A DNA stretch of 64,000 nucleotides from Runella sp. SP2 (GCF_003711225.1 NZ_CP031030.1:5208001-5272000); one strand, 5' to 3'. Positions 26,781 to 35,578 are shown, counted from the first letter of the stretch. Notes: generated from the letters alone by a model not told the origin. A program made the numbers and translations.

Positions 26781-27203
26781 TTTAGTAAGTTGTTTAATTG
26801 ATTATACCCATAAATACCCCCTACTTCATTGGGTAGGCTAAAGAACGAGATTAAAATGCGGTTAAAAATTATATCTCGTTTCTAGTCAATTAATTTGACT
26901 TACTTTCAATAAAAACAGAAGCAAAAAATGACACTACTTGCTGCTTACAGCTCAGGAACCTAGCTACATAATTCACCATTATACAACTGATAATCAATTA
27001 TATAACTCCATTTTATAAAATTAAAAAAGCACGTTCATTTATTAATTCAAATTAAACAAAAATTAAAATAGAATTAAATTACGATTAATATTTATGTCTT
27101 TTTGTGTAATTTTTAAAATAAAGCACAAAAAAGCGAGGACAGTGGATAGTATATTCCACCGCCCTCGCTTTTCACTGAAATAGTGTGCGATAAACCAATA
27201 AAA
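26781..27203. other. AT-rich intergenic region between SusC 3 and the sigma factor
   Basis: No gene is seen here. It holds the leader and promoter region of SusC 3, an inverted repeat AACGAGAT (26844-26851) with ATCTCGTT (26873-26880) separated by 21 bases, a very AT-rich stretch at about 27000-27120, and the hairpin that ends the sigma-factor gene (27129-27172). Confidence 0.6.
27129..27172 (-). terminator. Terminator after the ECF sigma factor gene
   Basis: AAAAGCGAGG pairs with CCTCGCTTTT, with an inner stem GTGGA/TCCAC, and a T-run follows on the minus strand. It lies 32 bases after the sigma-factor stop, so the sigma gene is transcribed alone. Confidence 0.65.
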
Positions 27204-27746
27204 TTAGAGTGCTGCTGCTAAATCAACGCGTTCTCGTAAAAACTGCTTTGCCTTAACTAACTGATTTTTAACGGTATTTTTTGAAATTCGCATCAATTCT
27301 GCGATTTCTTGATACGATTTCCCTTCTTCCACATTCAATTTTAAGATTTGCTTTCTTTTCTCCGACAGCGCCTCAATCCCAGCCCTTAGTAGCACAATTT
27401 TAGCTTCTTCAGTGTCAGGTGCTACCTCGTACGCCTCTTCCATTCTGTCAAAATACTCTTGCCTCAACGTCTGATTCTTTTCTACTTTTTTGAAATAATC
27501 GAAAGCCAAATTGCGAAGACACGTAAACAGATAAGAATTAAAATTCAGATCAGGGTTAATTTGCCCTCTTTTCTCCCAAATTTTGATAAAAACATCGTGT
27601 ACCATGTTTTCCGCCTCTTCCTCTTCTTTGATCAGAGAAACACAAAATTTTGTGGCTGGCGTCTTGTAGTGATTATACAACTGAGTAAAAGCGAGTTCGT
27701 CTCCTTGGATTACTTTCCGTAAGACGTATTCATTGATACAAGCCAT
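27204..27746 (-). CDS. ECF-type RNA polymerase sigma-70 factor
   Basis: A 180-residue sigma factor. Region 2 spans about residues 10-85 (LYNHYKTPATKFCVSL, HDVFIKIWEKR, LFTCLRNLAFDYFKK) and region 4 about 120-175 (KRKQILKLNVEEGKSYQEIAELM, ISKNTVKNQLVKAKQFLRE). This is the group common in Bacteroidota that normally sits next to a FecR anti-sigma gene and a SusC gene with a signalling extension. Here no full FecR gene is adjacent and none of the SusC proteins has an obvious extra N-terminal signalling domain. Its likely targets are the nearby SusC-SusD promoters or the divergent genes; that is inference. Confidence 0.9.
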   Translation of the reverse strand: MACINEYVLRKVIQGDELAFTQLYNHYKTPATKFCVSLIKEEEEAENMVHDVFIKIWEKRGQINPDLNFNSYLFTCLRNLAFDYFKKVEKNQTLRQEYFDRMEEAYEVAPDTEEAKIVLLRAGIEALSEKRKQILKLNVEEGKSYQEIAELMRISKNTVKNQLVKAKQFLRERVDLAAAL

Positions 27747-27840
27747 GGTTTTTCAGGGTTTTGGGAGGAAATGAGATACAGAACTGTTTGTGGATTTATG
27801 AAGTAAAGATACGTCATCAGTTAGAAGATTTCGTCTCAAA

Positions 27841-27869
27841 TTGCGTAAATATATCCTCAAATTACGCAA
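27841..27869. promoter_or_regulatory. Inverted repeat in the divergent sigma/propeller promoter region
   Basis: TTGCGTAA (27841-27848) and TTACGCAA (27862-27869) form a perfect 8-base inverted repeat with centres 21 bases apart, that is two helical turns. It lies 95 bases before the sigma-factor start and 142 before the propeller protein. A binding site for a dimeric regulator is plausible but unproven. Confidence 0.4.
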
Positions 27870-27964
27870 AGTGAAAATATAATAATAAAAACATAATACA
27901 GGATTATACTTACATACCATTTCTTCTTTTATGAAGCTCAAATTTTAATAGTTAGGTAATAGCC

Positions 27965-27994
27965 TTTGCTATCTGGCGTTGCGTATTATTTTTA
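27965..27994 (+). promoter_or_regulatory. Candidate promoter of the propeller-barrel operon
   Basis: TTTG (27965-27968), an 18-base spacer and TATTTTTA (27987-27994), which matches the Bacteroidota -33/-7 pattern TTTG and TAnnTTTG at all but the last base. The start codon follows 17 bases later. Confidence 0.45.
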
Positions 27995-28010
27995 GAATAA
28001 TCACAACAAC

Positions 28011-30218
28011 ATGAAGTTTTGCATCACTTGTTTGTCAATCGTTGGGTGTCTCTTGGGTAGCTGGATTACTTCCCACGCACAAAATAGCCCTTATTTAGAT
28101 ACTCCCTTTTGGCAAGAAACCCACGAAGCCCACCCTACCACCGACGAAGTGAGAAGCGTAGTGGCAACTCCCGATGGCAAACTTTGGATTGCTACTCCGC
28201 GTGGCGTATTTCGTAAAAGTGCCTCCCAGTCTGCGTGGGAAGCCATCACCAGCGATGGCCCCTCCTATACCGTTTTTGCCGAAACCCCTTCTACACTCTG
28301 GTTGGGCACTTGGAACGGTGCTTATCGCTACTCCAACCACAAACTGGAGCGAGTCTCGGGTACTGACGGCCCCATCTCCGTTTTTTGTGCTTCTCCCGAA
28401 GGTACCTATGCCATTGGCCCAACGGGTATGTGGCGTTTTGACGGCCGTAGTTTTGTCAAAAAAGAGGTGCAAATCCCCCGTTCAGTTCGGGCTGCACTCT
28501 GTGATGTGAAAGGAGATGTATGGCTTGCTACGGACGTCGGCTTATATAATATTAATAAGGTAGGATCTACGCGTATTTTGAAGGCAAAAGATGAAGTCAT
28601 GAGCGGGTATATCAAAGGTGTGGCGATGGATGCCCAACAGCAGCTCTGGGCCGCGGGGCTTGGCGGGGTTAGTGTTATGAACAACTACAAGAAAATCCAA
28701 GAAATCACCACTCAGAATAACCTCCCGACTGTGTATGTCACTTGCCTCAATAAAGCCCCCGATGGTACTATGTGGGTAGGTACCGAAAAAGGCATAGTCC
28801 GATATACCAATCCTAGCAAAGGTTCTTTGTTATTTAGTCAGCGGTGGTTGCTCCACGACCACATCAATGCCATTTCTTTTGATGCTGTGGGCAACGCTTA
28901 TCTAGCTACTCCCAAAGGGGTCAGCGTCATCAAAAAACAGCGAATGACCTTGGCCTCCAAAAACGATTTTTTTCAAGATGTACTGCTCAAACGCCACATC
29001 CGCGCCCCTTGGATTGCGGGGCAATGTTGGCTCGAAAAAGCAGGAGACATTTCGAGCTGGAAACCCGAAGATGACGACAACGACGGCGAATATACAGGCA
29101 ATTACCTCGCAATGGAGAGTTTTCGCTACGCAACAACTCACGCACCCGACGCCAAAGAAAACGCGAAAAAGGCTTTTCTTTTCTTGCAAAAACTACAACA
29201 AATCACTGATACCGATGGCTTTTTTGCGCGTACCATTGTGCCTGCCGATTGGACGAGGGTGCACGATGGCAACCGTCAATATACTCCTCAGGAATTAGCC
29301 GATGAGTTGGTCAAAGAACCTCGTTTTAAGCCCGTCGAAACGCGCTGGCATCAATCAAAAGACGGACAATGGCTCTGGAAAGGAGATACCAGTAGCGATG
29401 AGATGTGTGGGCACTTCTTTGGGTATTTTTTTTATTATGAACTCGTGGCCGATGAAGCAGAAAAAAAGGTCATTCGCACCCACGTAACACGCATTATGGA
29501 CTACCTTATTAAGCATAATTTCAACTTTGTTGACATCGACGGAAAAGCTACTCGCTGGTCGGTATGGTCGCCCGACCAGCTCAACCGCGACCCCGAGTGG
29601 GCACCCGACTGCGCGCAAAACTCTATGGAAATGCTCGGATTTCTTTTGTTTACCTACCACATTACCCAAAATCCCCTTTACCAACAGCATTACCTTCGCC
29701 TCATCGAAAAAGAGCATTATCTCGACAATATGGCCCAGGTTCTTCAGCAAAACCCCGCTTGGTTCATCTATTTTGACGTGGTTTTGCAAGCCTACATTTA
29801 CCCCATTTTGCTCAAATGCGAAAAAGACCCCACTCGCCTCGCTTTTTACCAAAAACACATGGACGACTGGTTTGAAAAACGCAAAGGTGACCAAAATCCA
29901 CTCATCAACTTCATCTACTGTTATGCCCGCAACAAGCAAGTAGAGCTAAAACCGTCCGTTGATTTTCTAGTGGATACGCCACTCGATCTTATTGATTGGC
30001 CCATCGACCACCGCCAACGCGAGGACGTCGCGATTGTCAGAGTGCCCGTTTTGGAAGACGAACAAGTCAATATTTTACAACCACCCAGCATCCGAATGAC
30101 GGTACGCTGGGATAAAAACCCCTGGACTGCCGCTGGCGGCGACCCGCACCGCGAACGCGAACCTGTCTTTTGGCAATTACCCTACTGGATGGGGCGCTAT
30201 TTGGGGATGATTCGATAG
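28011..30218 (+). CDS. Secreted beta-propeller/helical-barrel fusion protein 1
   Basis: A 735-residue exported protein (signal peptide ending SHAQ). Residues about 45-315 hold at least six blades of the regulator-propeller type, each with a W-x-(G/A)-T-x-x-G core: LWIATPRGVF, LWLGTWNGAY, VWLATDVGLY, LWAAGLGGVS, MWVGTEKGIV, AYLATPKGVS. Such blades normally form sensor domains of hybrid histidine kinases, but there is no kinase here. From about 330 to the end is an all-helical region with acidic and aromatic motifs: DDDNDGEYTGNY, WLWKGDTSSDEMCGH, DIDGKATRWSVWSP, PLDLIDW and LPYWMGRYLGMI. This resembles an (alpha/alpha)6 barrel as in many glycoside hydrolases and lyases, but I cannot name the family. 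The next gene is a paralogue. Confidence 0.75.
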   Translation: MKFCITCLSIVGCLLGSWITSHAQNSPYLDTPFWQETHEAHPTTDEVRSVVATPDGKLWIATPRGVFRKSASQSAWEAITSDGPSYTVFAETPSTLWLGTWNGAYRYSNHKLERVSGTDGPISVFCASPEGTYAIGPTGMWRFDGRSFVKKEVQIPRSVRAALCDVKGDVWLATDVGLYNINKVGSTRILKAKDEVMSGYIKGVAMDAQQQLWAAGLGGVSVMNNYKKIQEITTQNNLPTVYVTCLNKAPDGTMWVGTEKGIVRYTNPSKGSLLFSQRWLLHDHINAISFDAVGNAYLATPKGVSVIKKQRMTLASKNDFFQDVLLKRHIRAPWIAGQCWLEKAGDISSWKPEDDDNDGEYTGNYLAMESFRYATTHAPDAKENAKKAFLFLQKLQQITDTDGFFARTIVPADWTRVHDGNRQYTPQELADELVKEPRFKPVETRWHQSKDGQWLWKGDTSSDEMCGHFFGYFFYYELVADEAEKKVIRTHVTRIMDYLIKHNFNFVDIDGKATRWSVWSPDQLNRDPEWAPDCAQNSMEMLGFLLFTYHITQNPLYQQHYLRLIEKEHYLDNMAQVLQQNPAWFIYFDVVLQAYIYPILLKCEKDPTRLAFYQKHMDDWFEKRKGDQNPLINFIYCYARNKQVELKPSVDFLVDTPLDLIDWPIDHRQREDVAIVRVPVLEDEQVNILQPPSIRMTVRWDKNPWTAAGGDPHREREPVFWQLPYWMGRYLGMIR

Positions 30219-30251
30219 ACCAACAACTGTTTCACTATTTATATTTCATTT

Positions 30252-32486
30252 ATGTCAACCATCAAAACCGTACTTTTCGTCTGTTTTTGTGCTGTGCTCT
30301 TTTCCAAATGCAGCCCCAAAAACTCGACAGCTACGCAACAACCCGTCCACCAAGACATCCCATTTTGGCAAGATTATAGTGTCAAATTTTACGCTCAACC
30401 AACCGACGGCACGCTGCTATCGGCCTACAGTGACCGCAATGGCGTCATCAAGGTTTTGACCGATAAGGGTCTGGCACAACCCTATGACGGACATTTTTTG
30501 TACCACGGTAAGTTGCAGCCCGACGGGACGTATCGACCACTTAAAACAAAAAAAATAAGCGCGCTTGGCGTCTATGAAAGCCAGTTTGTCTATCTCGATG
30601 ATAAGACTGTACTGAGCAACTCGTGGGCAGGAAAGCTTTTTTCAAAACACCAGCTTCCTAGTGCTCGTTTGTTTGCGGGTGGTGCTAATTTTGAGTTCTT
30701 GGTTTCGGATGGCAAAGCCCTTTACCTCGTCAATGATTCCAAACTTCTTTGGAAAGGCAATTTATCGTCGGACGAAGCACTGCAAATGAGCTACCAAGCC
30801 AGCAGCGGTACGTACTGGATTCTTGGCCATCAGGGGCTTTATTCGTTCAAAAACAACCAACTGAACAAAGTTTTCAACGGGGCTAACCTGACCGCCTTTG
30901 ATGTTTCGACTGATAATAAAAAAATATTTATCGGTACTTCAGATGGTTACATCGAATGGGATATGGCAACGCAAAAACAAGTAGGCGACATCCACAAAAA
31001 ATTGCCTTGGACGGACATCACAGCCGTCAAAAGCATTGGCGACAAAATTTGGTTTGGAACCACCGAGGGTGCTTTTGCGCTACGTGCTGACGGAAAGTTT
31101 GACTACTACAACGGAGAGCGCTGGCTTCCAACCAACCAAGTCGTGCATATTTCGGAAGGTCCAAGTAACTCTGCACTGGTATTGACCAAAGGCGGGCTAG
31201 GACAAATTTGTTTCAAACAAATGACCCTTCACGAAAAAGCCATGTACTACGAACAACAAGTTCGCAGCCGCCACATTCGGAATGGCTTCAACGCCTCGCT
31301 CGACAACATGGAAAAAGGCAACATTGCCAGTGGTTACCTAGCCGATTCAGACAATGATGGCCTTTGGACTTCCATGTATTTGGGCGGAGAAGTTTACCGT
31401 TATGCAGTCACCAAAGACCCCGAAGCCCTTCAAAACTGCCGTGAGGCTTTCGAGGCCATGGAGCGGCTTTACAGCATCAACCCTGTGAAAGGCTTTCCTT
31501 CACGCTCGTATGAGCGCAGTGGCTTCATTCCTCAGTTGTCTGACCCCGAGCGTTGGCAGCACTCCGCTGACCCTGAATGGGACTGGAAAGCCACCACAAG
31601 CAGTGACGAGGCCGTAGGACACATCTTTGCCTTTGGTACGATGGCTGAATTAATTGATGACCCATCTCTAAAAAAACGAGCTATCACTTTGATAGACAGT
31701 CTAATGAGTCACATTGTAGAAAATAACTATTACTTGGTTGATTTTGACGGTAAACCCACTACTTGGGGGCGCTGGAGCCCTGAGTACGTAAACGCCATGC
31801 CCAAAAACGTTGGCGACCGCAAAATTACCTCTTCTAACATCGTTGCCATGCTGCAAACGGCTTATCATTTTACGAAGAAAGAAATTTACAAGGAGAAGGC
31901 TTTTGAGCTGATGAACAAACACGGCTACTTTGAAAATTTGATGCGCCCCATGAAAGAAATTGGCCCCGCTGCCGACGATGCCGACGCCCTTAGCAAAGAA
32001 TTATCAGACGGCTGGAACCACTCCGACGATGAGATGTACTTTGTATGCTATTGGGGTTTGTACCGATACGCCTTTAACGATACCCTAAAAACCCATTTCA
32101 AAAAGGCAATCATTGACCACTGGGAAATCGAACGCCCCGAAAAAGAAGGTGCGTGGAACATTTTTACGGCGCTGACAGGAGTTAAAGACTTTGATTTAAA
32201 CGAATCAGTTTGGTATTTGCAGGAGCACCCGCTTGACCTGATTGACTGGAACATTTCAAACAGCCACCGCAAAGACATTGAAAAAATGGCGCCTAACTTC
32301 CGTAATCAAACTATCAAAGAAGTACTTCCGCCCGACGAGCGCCCCGTACAGCGTCACAATGCCAATATGTTTAACCTCGACCGAAATGGTAGCAATGGCA
32401 CTTCTGAACACAGTGCTGGAGATATTTGGCTACTCCCCTACTGGCTTGGACGGTATTTGGGTGTTATTTCGGAGCCTAAAAAGTAA
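30252..32486 (+). CDS. Lipoprotein beta-propeller/helical-barrel fusion protein 2
   Basis: A 744-residue paralogue of the preceding gene, 33 bases downstream. It is a lipoprotein (lipobox Cys near residue 18, LFSKCSPKN) rather than a soluble exported protein. The propeller half is degenerate (YWILGHQGLYSF, IFIGTSDGYIEW, IWFGTTEGAFAL remain clear). The helical half keeps every motif: DSDNDGLWTSMY, WDWKATTSSDEAVGH, DFDGKPTTWGRWSP, PLDLIDW, LPYWLGRYLGVI. Retention of these Asp, Glu, His and Trp residues in both proteins argues for a conserved active site. It is possibly a cell-surface enzyme for a product of the SusC-SusD systems. Function not known. Confidence 0.75.
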   Translation: MSTIKTVLFVCFCAVLFSKCSPKNSTATQQPVHQDIPFWQDYSVKFYAQPTDGTLLSAYSDRNGVIKVLTDKGLAQPYDGHFLYHGKLQPDGTYRPLKTKKISALGVYESQFVYLDDKTVLSNSWAGKLFSKHQLPSARLFAGGANFEFLVSDGKALYLVNDSKLLWKGNLSSDEALQMSYQASSGTYWILGHQGLYSFKNNQLNKVFNGANLTAFDVSTDNKKIFIGTSDGYIEWDMATQKQVGDIHKKLPWTDITAVKSIGDKIWFGTTEGAFALRADGKFDYYNGERWLPTNQVVHISEGPSNSALVLTKGGLGQICFKQMTLHEKAMYYEQQVRSRHIRNGFNASLDNMEKGNIASGYLADSDNDGLWTSMYLGGEVYRYAVTKDPEALQNCREAFEAMERLYSINPVKGFPSRSYERSGFIPQLSDPERWQHSADPEWDWKATTSSDEAVGHIFAFGTMAELIDDPSLKKRAITLIDSLMSHIVENNYYLVDFDGKPTTWGRWSPEYVNAMPKNVGDRKITSSNIVAMLQTAYHFTKKEIYKEKAFELMNKHGYFENLMRPMKEIGPAADDADALSKELSDGWNHSDDEMYFVCYWGLYRYAFNDTLKTHFKKAIIDHWEIERPEKEGAWNIFTALTGVKDFDLNESVWYLQEHPLDLIDWNISNSHRKDIEKMAPNFRNQTIKEVLPPDERPVQRHNANMFNLDRNGSNGTSEHSAGDIWLLPYWLGRYLGVISEPKK

Positions 32487-32495
32487 GCTTTGGTG

Positions 32496-32536
32496 CAACA
32501 AAAAAACCTCTCGGATGACGAGAGGTTTTTTTGTTG
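32496..32536. terminator. Bidirectional terminator between convergent genes
   Basis: CAACAAAAAAACCTCTCG, loop GATGA, then the exact complement: an 18-base-pair stem with an A-run on one side and a T-run on the other. It lies 10 bases after the propeller protein 2 stop and 18 before the end of the convergent TPR gene, so it can serve both. Confidence 0.85.
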
Positions 32537-32554
32537 TGCTAACTACTAAAACTA

Positions 32555-34333
32555 CTATGCTTTCTTAACAGGAGCTTTGGCAGGTGTTTTAGCTGGTGTT
32601 GCAGGAGCTGCTGGTGTTTCAGGTTTTGGGTTCAAGAAATCATCAGCTACTTTATTACCTGGATCAATTGTAATCAATTTTGTAAACCACTCTTTCGCTT
32701 TTGCGTCGTCTTTCAACGTGATAACGCTGTAAGCACCTAAGATTTGGTAGAACGACTTTAAGTTAGCCTTCTTCGCTTCGTCCATTGGTGCTTTATCTTC
32801 TTCAGCAAGTTTCACGTAGTTTTCCATCAAAGGAATCGCCAAGCCGTTGGCCATTGCTTCTTCACGCGTGTAAGCGTAATAATTTGCTTTGGCACGTTGC
32901 CCGTGAGCATACAAGTAGTCAGGCTTACGTTCAAGCATCTGCTTGTATAACTCGTCTGCTTTCATGAAATAGTCACGTTTCTTTTGGCGCAATGCTGATG
33001 AATCAGCCCCTGTTGGGAAGATACGGTTAGCAACGTTGTAAAGTGGTAACGAAAGGTTAACAAGGTCCTGAAGAGATGGATTTTTTTCTCTCTTAATTAC
33101 TTTTTCGTAGTACTCAATTGCTTTCTCGTAGTTTTTGGCACCGTTGTACATTGCTGCAATTTCTTTGTAGCCATTGTCAACAGTGTCTATTTCAGCTGCT
33201 TTTTCCAAGTAAGCAACCGCAGCTGCTGTATCTGCTGGTGAAATACGTAGCATTGAGTTACCTAAATAGCGGTAGTCATTGTCAATAGCTTTTTGCGGAG
33301 CTTGTTGAATAAACTTCTTCAAGTTTTCAATCGCTTTTTCGTACTGGTTTTCTTTGTACGCGGCCCATCCTTGCATACGGTAAAGTACGTCGCTTGTACG
33401 CCCGCTGCTCATTACCTTGGCAATTTTTGTATTTACCTTGGCAAATTCTTCTGCCACGAAGTTAAACTGCGCACTGCGAAGCAATTCATCATCGGTAGCA
33501 CAAACGCCAAGTTTCTCTACGTACGCATCCATATACCGTGACGCTGGCTTATACTGACGAACGTAGAAATACAATTCGGCATACTCTTTGTTTGCTGGGC
33601 CGTATTCTGGATCCACCTCAATCGCCTTTTTAAAGTTCGTTTGAGCCAATTCCAAGTTACGTCCTCCCCAATAGATTTTAGCGATTTTTGCAAATGCTTT
33701 TCCTAGGCTAGGGTTGGCATTGATGGCATCTTCATAGGCCGATACTGCAGGACCTGCTTCACCTTTAAGGTAAAAGGCATCTCCTTTCGACATATACACC
33801 TCTTGATTCTTAGCGCCACTCTTTAACATAAGTGCAATCGCCAAATCAGCCAATCTGATAGACTCAGCAGGATCTGTTGTTTTGTAGATAGGCTTCAAAG
33901 AGTCAATAACAATGTAACCAGTATAAGCCTCACTAATGCGTTGCAATACTTCTACATTTTTGCTCTTTGTCGCTTTTAAGATTTCAGCAAAAATAGTTTG
34001 AGCTCCAGTACGATCGCCCTGAGCTAACGCAACCGCTCCCATCCCAACCTTATTAAGGTTTTCTTTGCTTTTAGGATCAGCAGCTAGCCCTTTTTCAAAG
34101 GCAGCCTTGGCAAGATCAGGTTGTTTGGTACGTAAGTGGTAGTAACCAAGGTAGAACTGATTTTCCGCTGATGGTGTAGATGTTGCTAACTTTTCAAAAG
34201 TTTCTTTTGCCAAGCACGCTTGGTTTCCATCTAATTGTTTTAAACCAGTGGCAATGTCTTGAGCAAATGCCTGACTGTAAACGAACGCACTTGCGGCAAA
34301 CGCTACCAACCACGATTTGGATCTAATGTTCAT
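32555..34333 (-). CDS. Exported TPR-repeat protein
   Basis: A 592-residue protein with a signal peptide (ending QAFAQD) and TPR motifs through most of its length (for example AENQFYLGYYHLRTKQPDLA, KAFAKIAKIYWGGRNLELA, YEKAIEYYEKVIKREKNPS). The C-terminus is a Pro-Ala-Lys-rich tail from about residue 567. It is the last gene of the ExbB-ExbD-ExbD-TonB cluster, 90 bases after the PstS-like gene. It is likely a periplasmic scaffold for the TonB machinery; this exact role is inferred from position only. Confidence 0.82.
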   Translation of the reverse strand: MNIRSKSWLVAFAASAFVYSQAFAQDIATGLKQLDGNQACLAKETFEKLATSTPSAENQFYLGYYHLRTKQPDLAKAAFEKGLAADPKSKENLNKVGMGAVALAQGDRTGAQTIFAEILKATKSKNVEVLQRISEAYTGYIVIDSLKPIYKTTDPAESIRLADLAIALMLKSGAKNQEVYMSKGDAFYLKGEAGPAVSAYEDAINANPSLGKAFAKIAKIYWGGRNLELAQTNFKKAIEVDPEYGPANKEYAELYFYVRQYKPASRYMDAYVEKLGVCATDDELLRSAQFNFVAEEFAKVNTKIAKVMSSGRTSDVLYRMQGWAAYKENQYEKAIENLKKFIQQAPQKAIDNDYRYLGNSMLRISPADTAAAVAYLEKAAEIDTVDNGYKEIAAMYNGAKNYEKAIEYYEKVIKREKNPSLQDLVNLSLPLYNVANRIFPTGADSSALRQKKRDYFMKADELYKQMLERKPDYLYAHGQRAKANYYAYTREEAMANGLAIPLMENYVKLAEEDKAPMDEAKKANLKSFYQILGAYSVITLKDDAKAKEWFTKLITIDPGNKVADDFLNPKPETPAAPATPAKTPAKAPVKKA

Positions 34334-34423
34334 CTTTCAGTAGGTTGTAATGTGGGGTGATTAGAAAAATTTGACTTTGAAACGGGAAACAAAACTATGA
34401 AATTGTCCTTTAACGGAAAAATA

Positions 34424-35359
34424 TTATATCTCTTTCTTTAGAATTACTTCCCGATTAAACGGTTTTGCAGGCCAAAGACCACATTTTTCAATAATTAAAC
34501 TTCCGACATCTCGCATGATGTAATTCAGCAATCCGCTTCCTAATCCTGCGTGCATCTCACGACTAATGATATATACCTTGCGGGCCAATGGGTAATTTCC
34601 AAAGCGTAGATTTTGCTGGAATGGTTGATAATAGTCCTGCCTTGTTGGCTTTTCTTTATCCGATACCGCCAATACTCTCAAGCCTTTTGACAGCTCAGCG
34701 GTCAGGGGGACTTCACCGTCGCTAATCCAGTTAACCCCAATAAACCCTAAGGCATTGGGATTCTGACGCACATAGTCAATAACTTTTTTATTTGAGCCTG
34801 CCGAAAAAATCTGCAAGCCTTTCAAATCAGTCAACCCAAACTTGTTCATTACAAAGTTAAGGTTGCTGGAGTTGGCATTATCAAATACCAGCACAATGTC
34901 TTTTGTTTGTTGACTTCCTTCGAGCTGCGACCAGTTTTTAATCTGTCCTTTGAAGATACCTTCTACTTCTTTCAAGGTAATGAGGCTGTCTTCATTGGCC
35001 CTACTGGTGAGCAATGCTAGGCCATCTATGGCAATAAATTGGGGGCTATACCGAATTCCACGGGTTTTGAAGACATTCTGTTCTGAGGTGGTTAGTTCAC
35101 GCGTTACAAAGGCCAAACGGCTACTGTCTTCCAGTACTTTCGCAATTGCCAAATGTTCAGGAAGGTAGTTCACGTTAAACTTAGTGTCCGCGTGGATTCC
35201 CACATATCCTTGACACAGTTGTTCTACCATTGGTTGAAGTGATTCATCCGATGTAATCGTTACAGTGCCATGAAAGGCGGAGTCGTTGGCTTGTTTGCAC
35301 GAGTAGGTGGTGATGATACACACGACCACACTCAAAAAAGCAATAAGAACTCTATTCAT
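34424..35359 (-). CDS. PstS-like substrate-binding lipoprotein
   Basis: A 311-residue lipoprotein (lipobox ITTYSCKQ, Cys near residue 21) of the PBP-like/PstS phosphate-binding family: GTVTITSDESLQPMVEQL, AFVTRELT, LKEVEGIFKGQIKNWSQL, and NPNALGFIGVNWISDG. I chose the ATG at 35359, whose codon overlaps the stop of the upstream small membrane protein by eight bases; an ATG 54 bases further up would lie inside that gene. No pstCAB transporter genes are near, so it does not look like a standard ABC phosphate importer. In this operon it may sense or deliver an anion in the periplasm. Confidence 0.82.
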   Translation of the reverse strand: MNRVLIAFLSVVVCIITTYSCKQANDSAFHGTVTITSDESLQPMVEQLCQGYVGIHADTKFNVNYLPEHLAIAKVLEDSSRLAFVTRELTTSEQNVFKTRGIRYSPQFIAIDGLALLTSRANEDSLITLKEVEGIFKGQIKNWSQLEGSQQTKDIVLVFDNANSSNLNFVMNKFGLTDLKGLQIFSAGSNKKVIDYVRQNPNALGFIGVNWISDGEVPLTAELSKGLRVLAVSDKEKPTRQDYYQPFQQNLRFGNYPLARKVYIISREMHAGLGSGLLNYIMRDVGSLIIEKCGLWPAKPFNREVILKKEI

Positions 35360-35570
35360 TTTCACTTTTATAAAGACTATATCCACGATAGAACCGATAC
35401 CCTCCATACACAATCAACATGGTGCCAAAAAGATACCTCAGTGCTCCAGAAGGGAGTACGCCAAAAGTAGCGGAGGAGGCCACTAAATAGAGGCCTCCTC
35501 CTAAATATGCCAGCCCTATGACCATCGAGAGTGATGACGACAGCTGCTGGTGAAGTGGTTTACGCTTCAT
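35352..35570 (-). CDS. Small two-helix membrane protein in the TonB operon
   Basis: Seventy-two residues with two hydrophobic helices (SLSMVIGLAYLGGGLYLVAS and ALRYLFGTMLIVYGGYRFY) and a charged tail. It begins 8 bases after the tonB stop and its stop overlaps the next start, so translation is coupled to both neighbours. I do not recognise a named family. Position suggests an inner-membrane accessory of the ExbBD-TonB complex. Confidence 0.75.
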   Translation of the reverse strand: MKRKPLHQQLSSSLSMVIGLAYLGGGLYLVASSATFGVLPSGALRYLFGTMLIVYGGYRFYRGYSLYKSENE

Positions 35571-35578
35571 ACGTGCTA

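Noticed and set aside
29355-29939. A 194-codon minus-strand frame opposite the propeller-barrel protein
   Set aside because: Antisense to the conserved helical domain; its sequence looks like translated complement with no motif.
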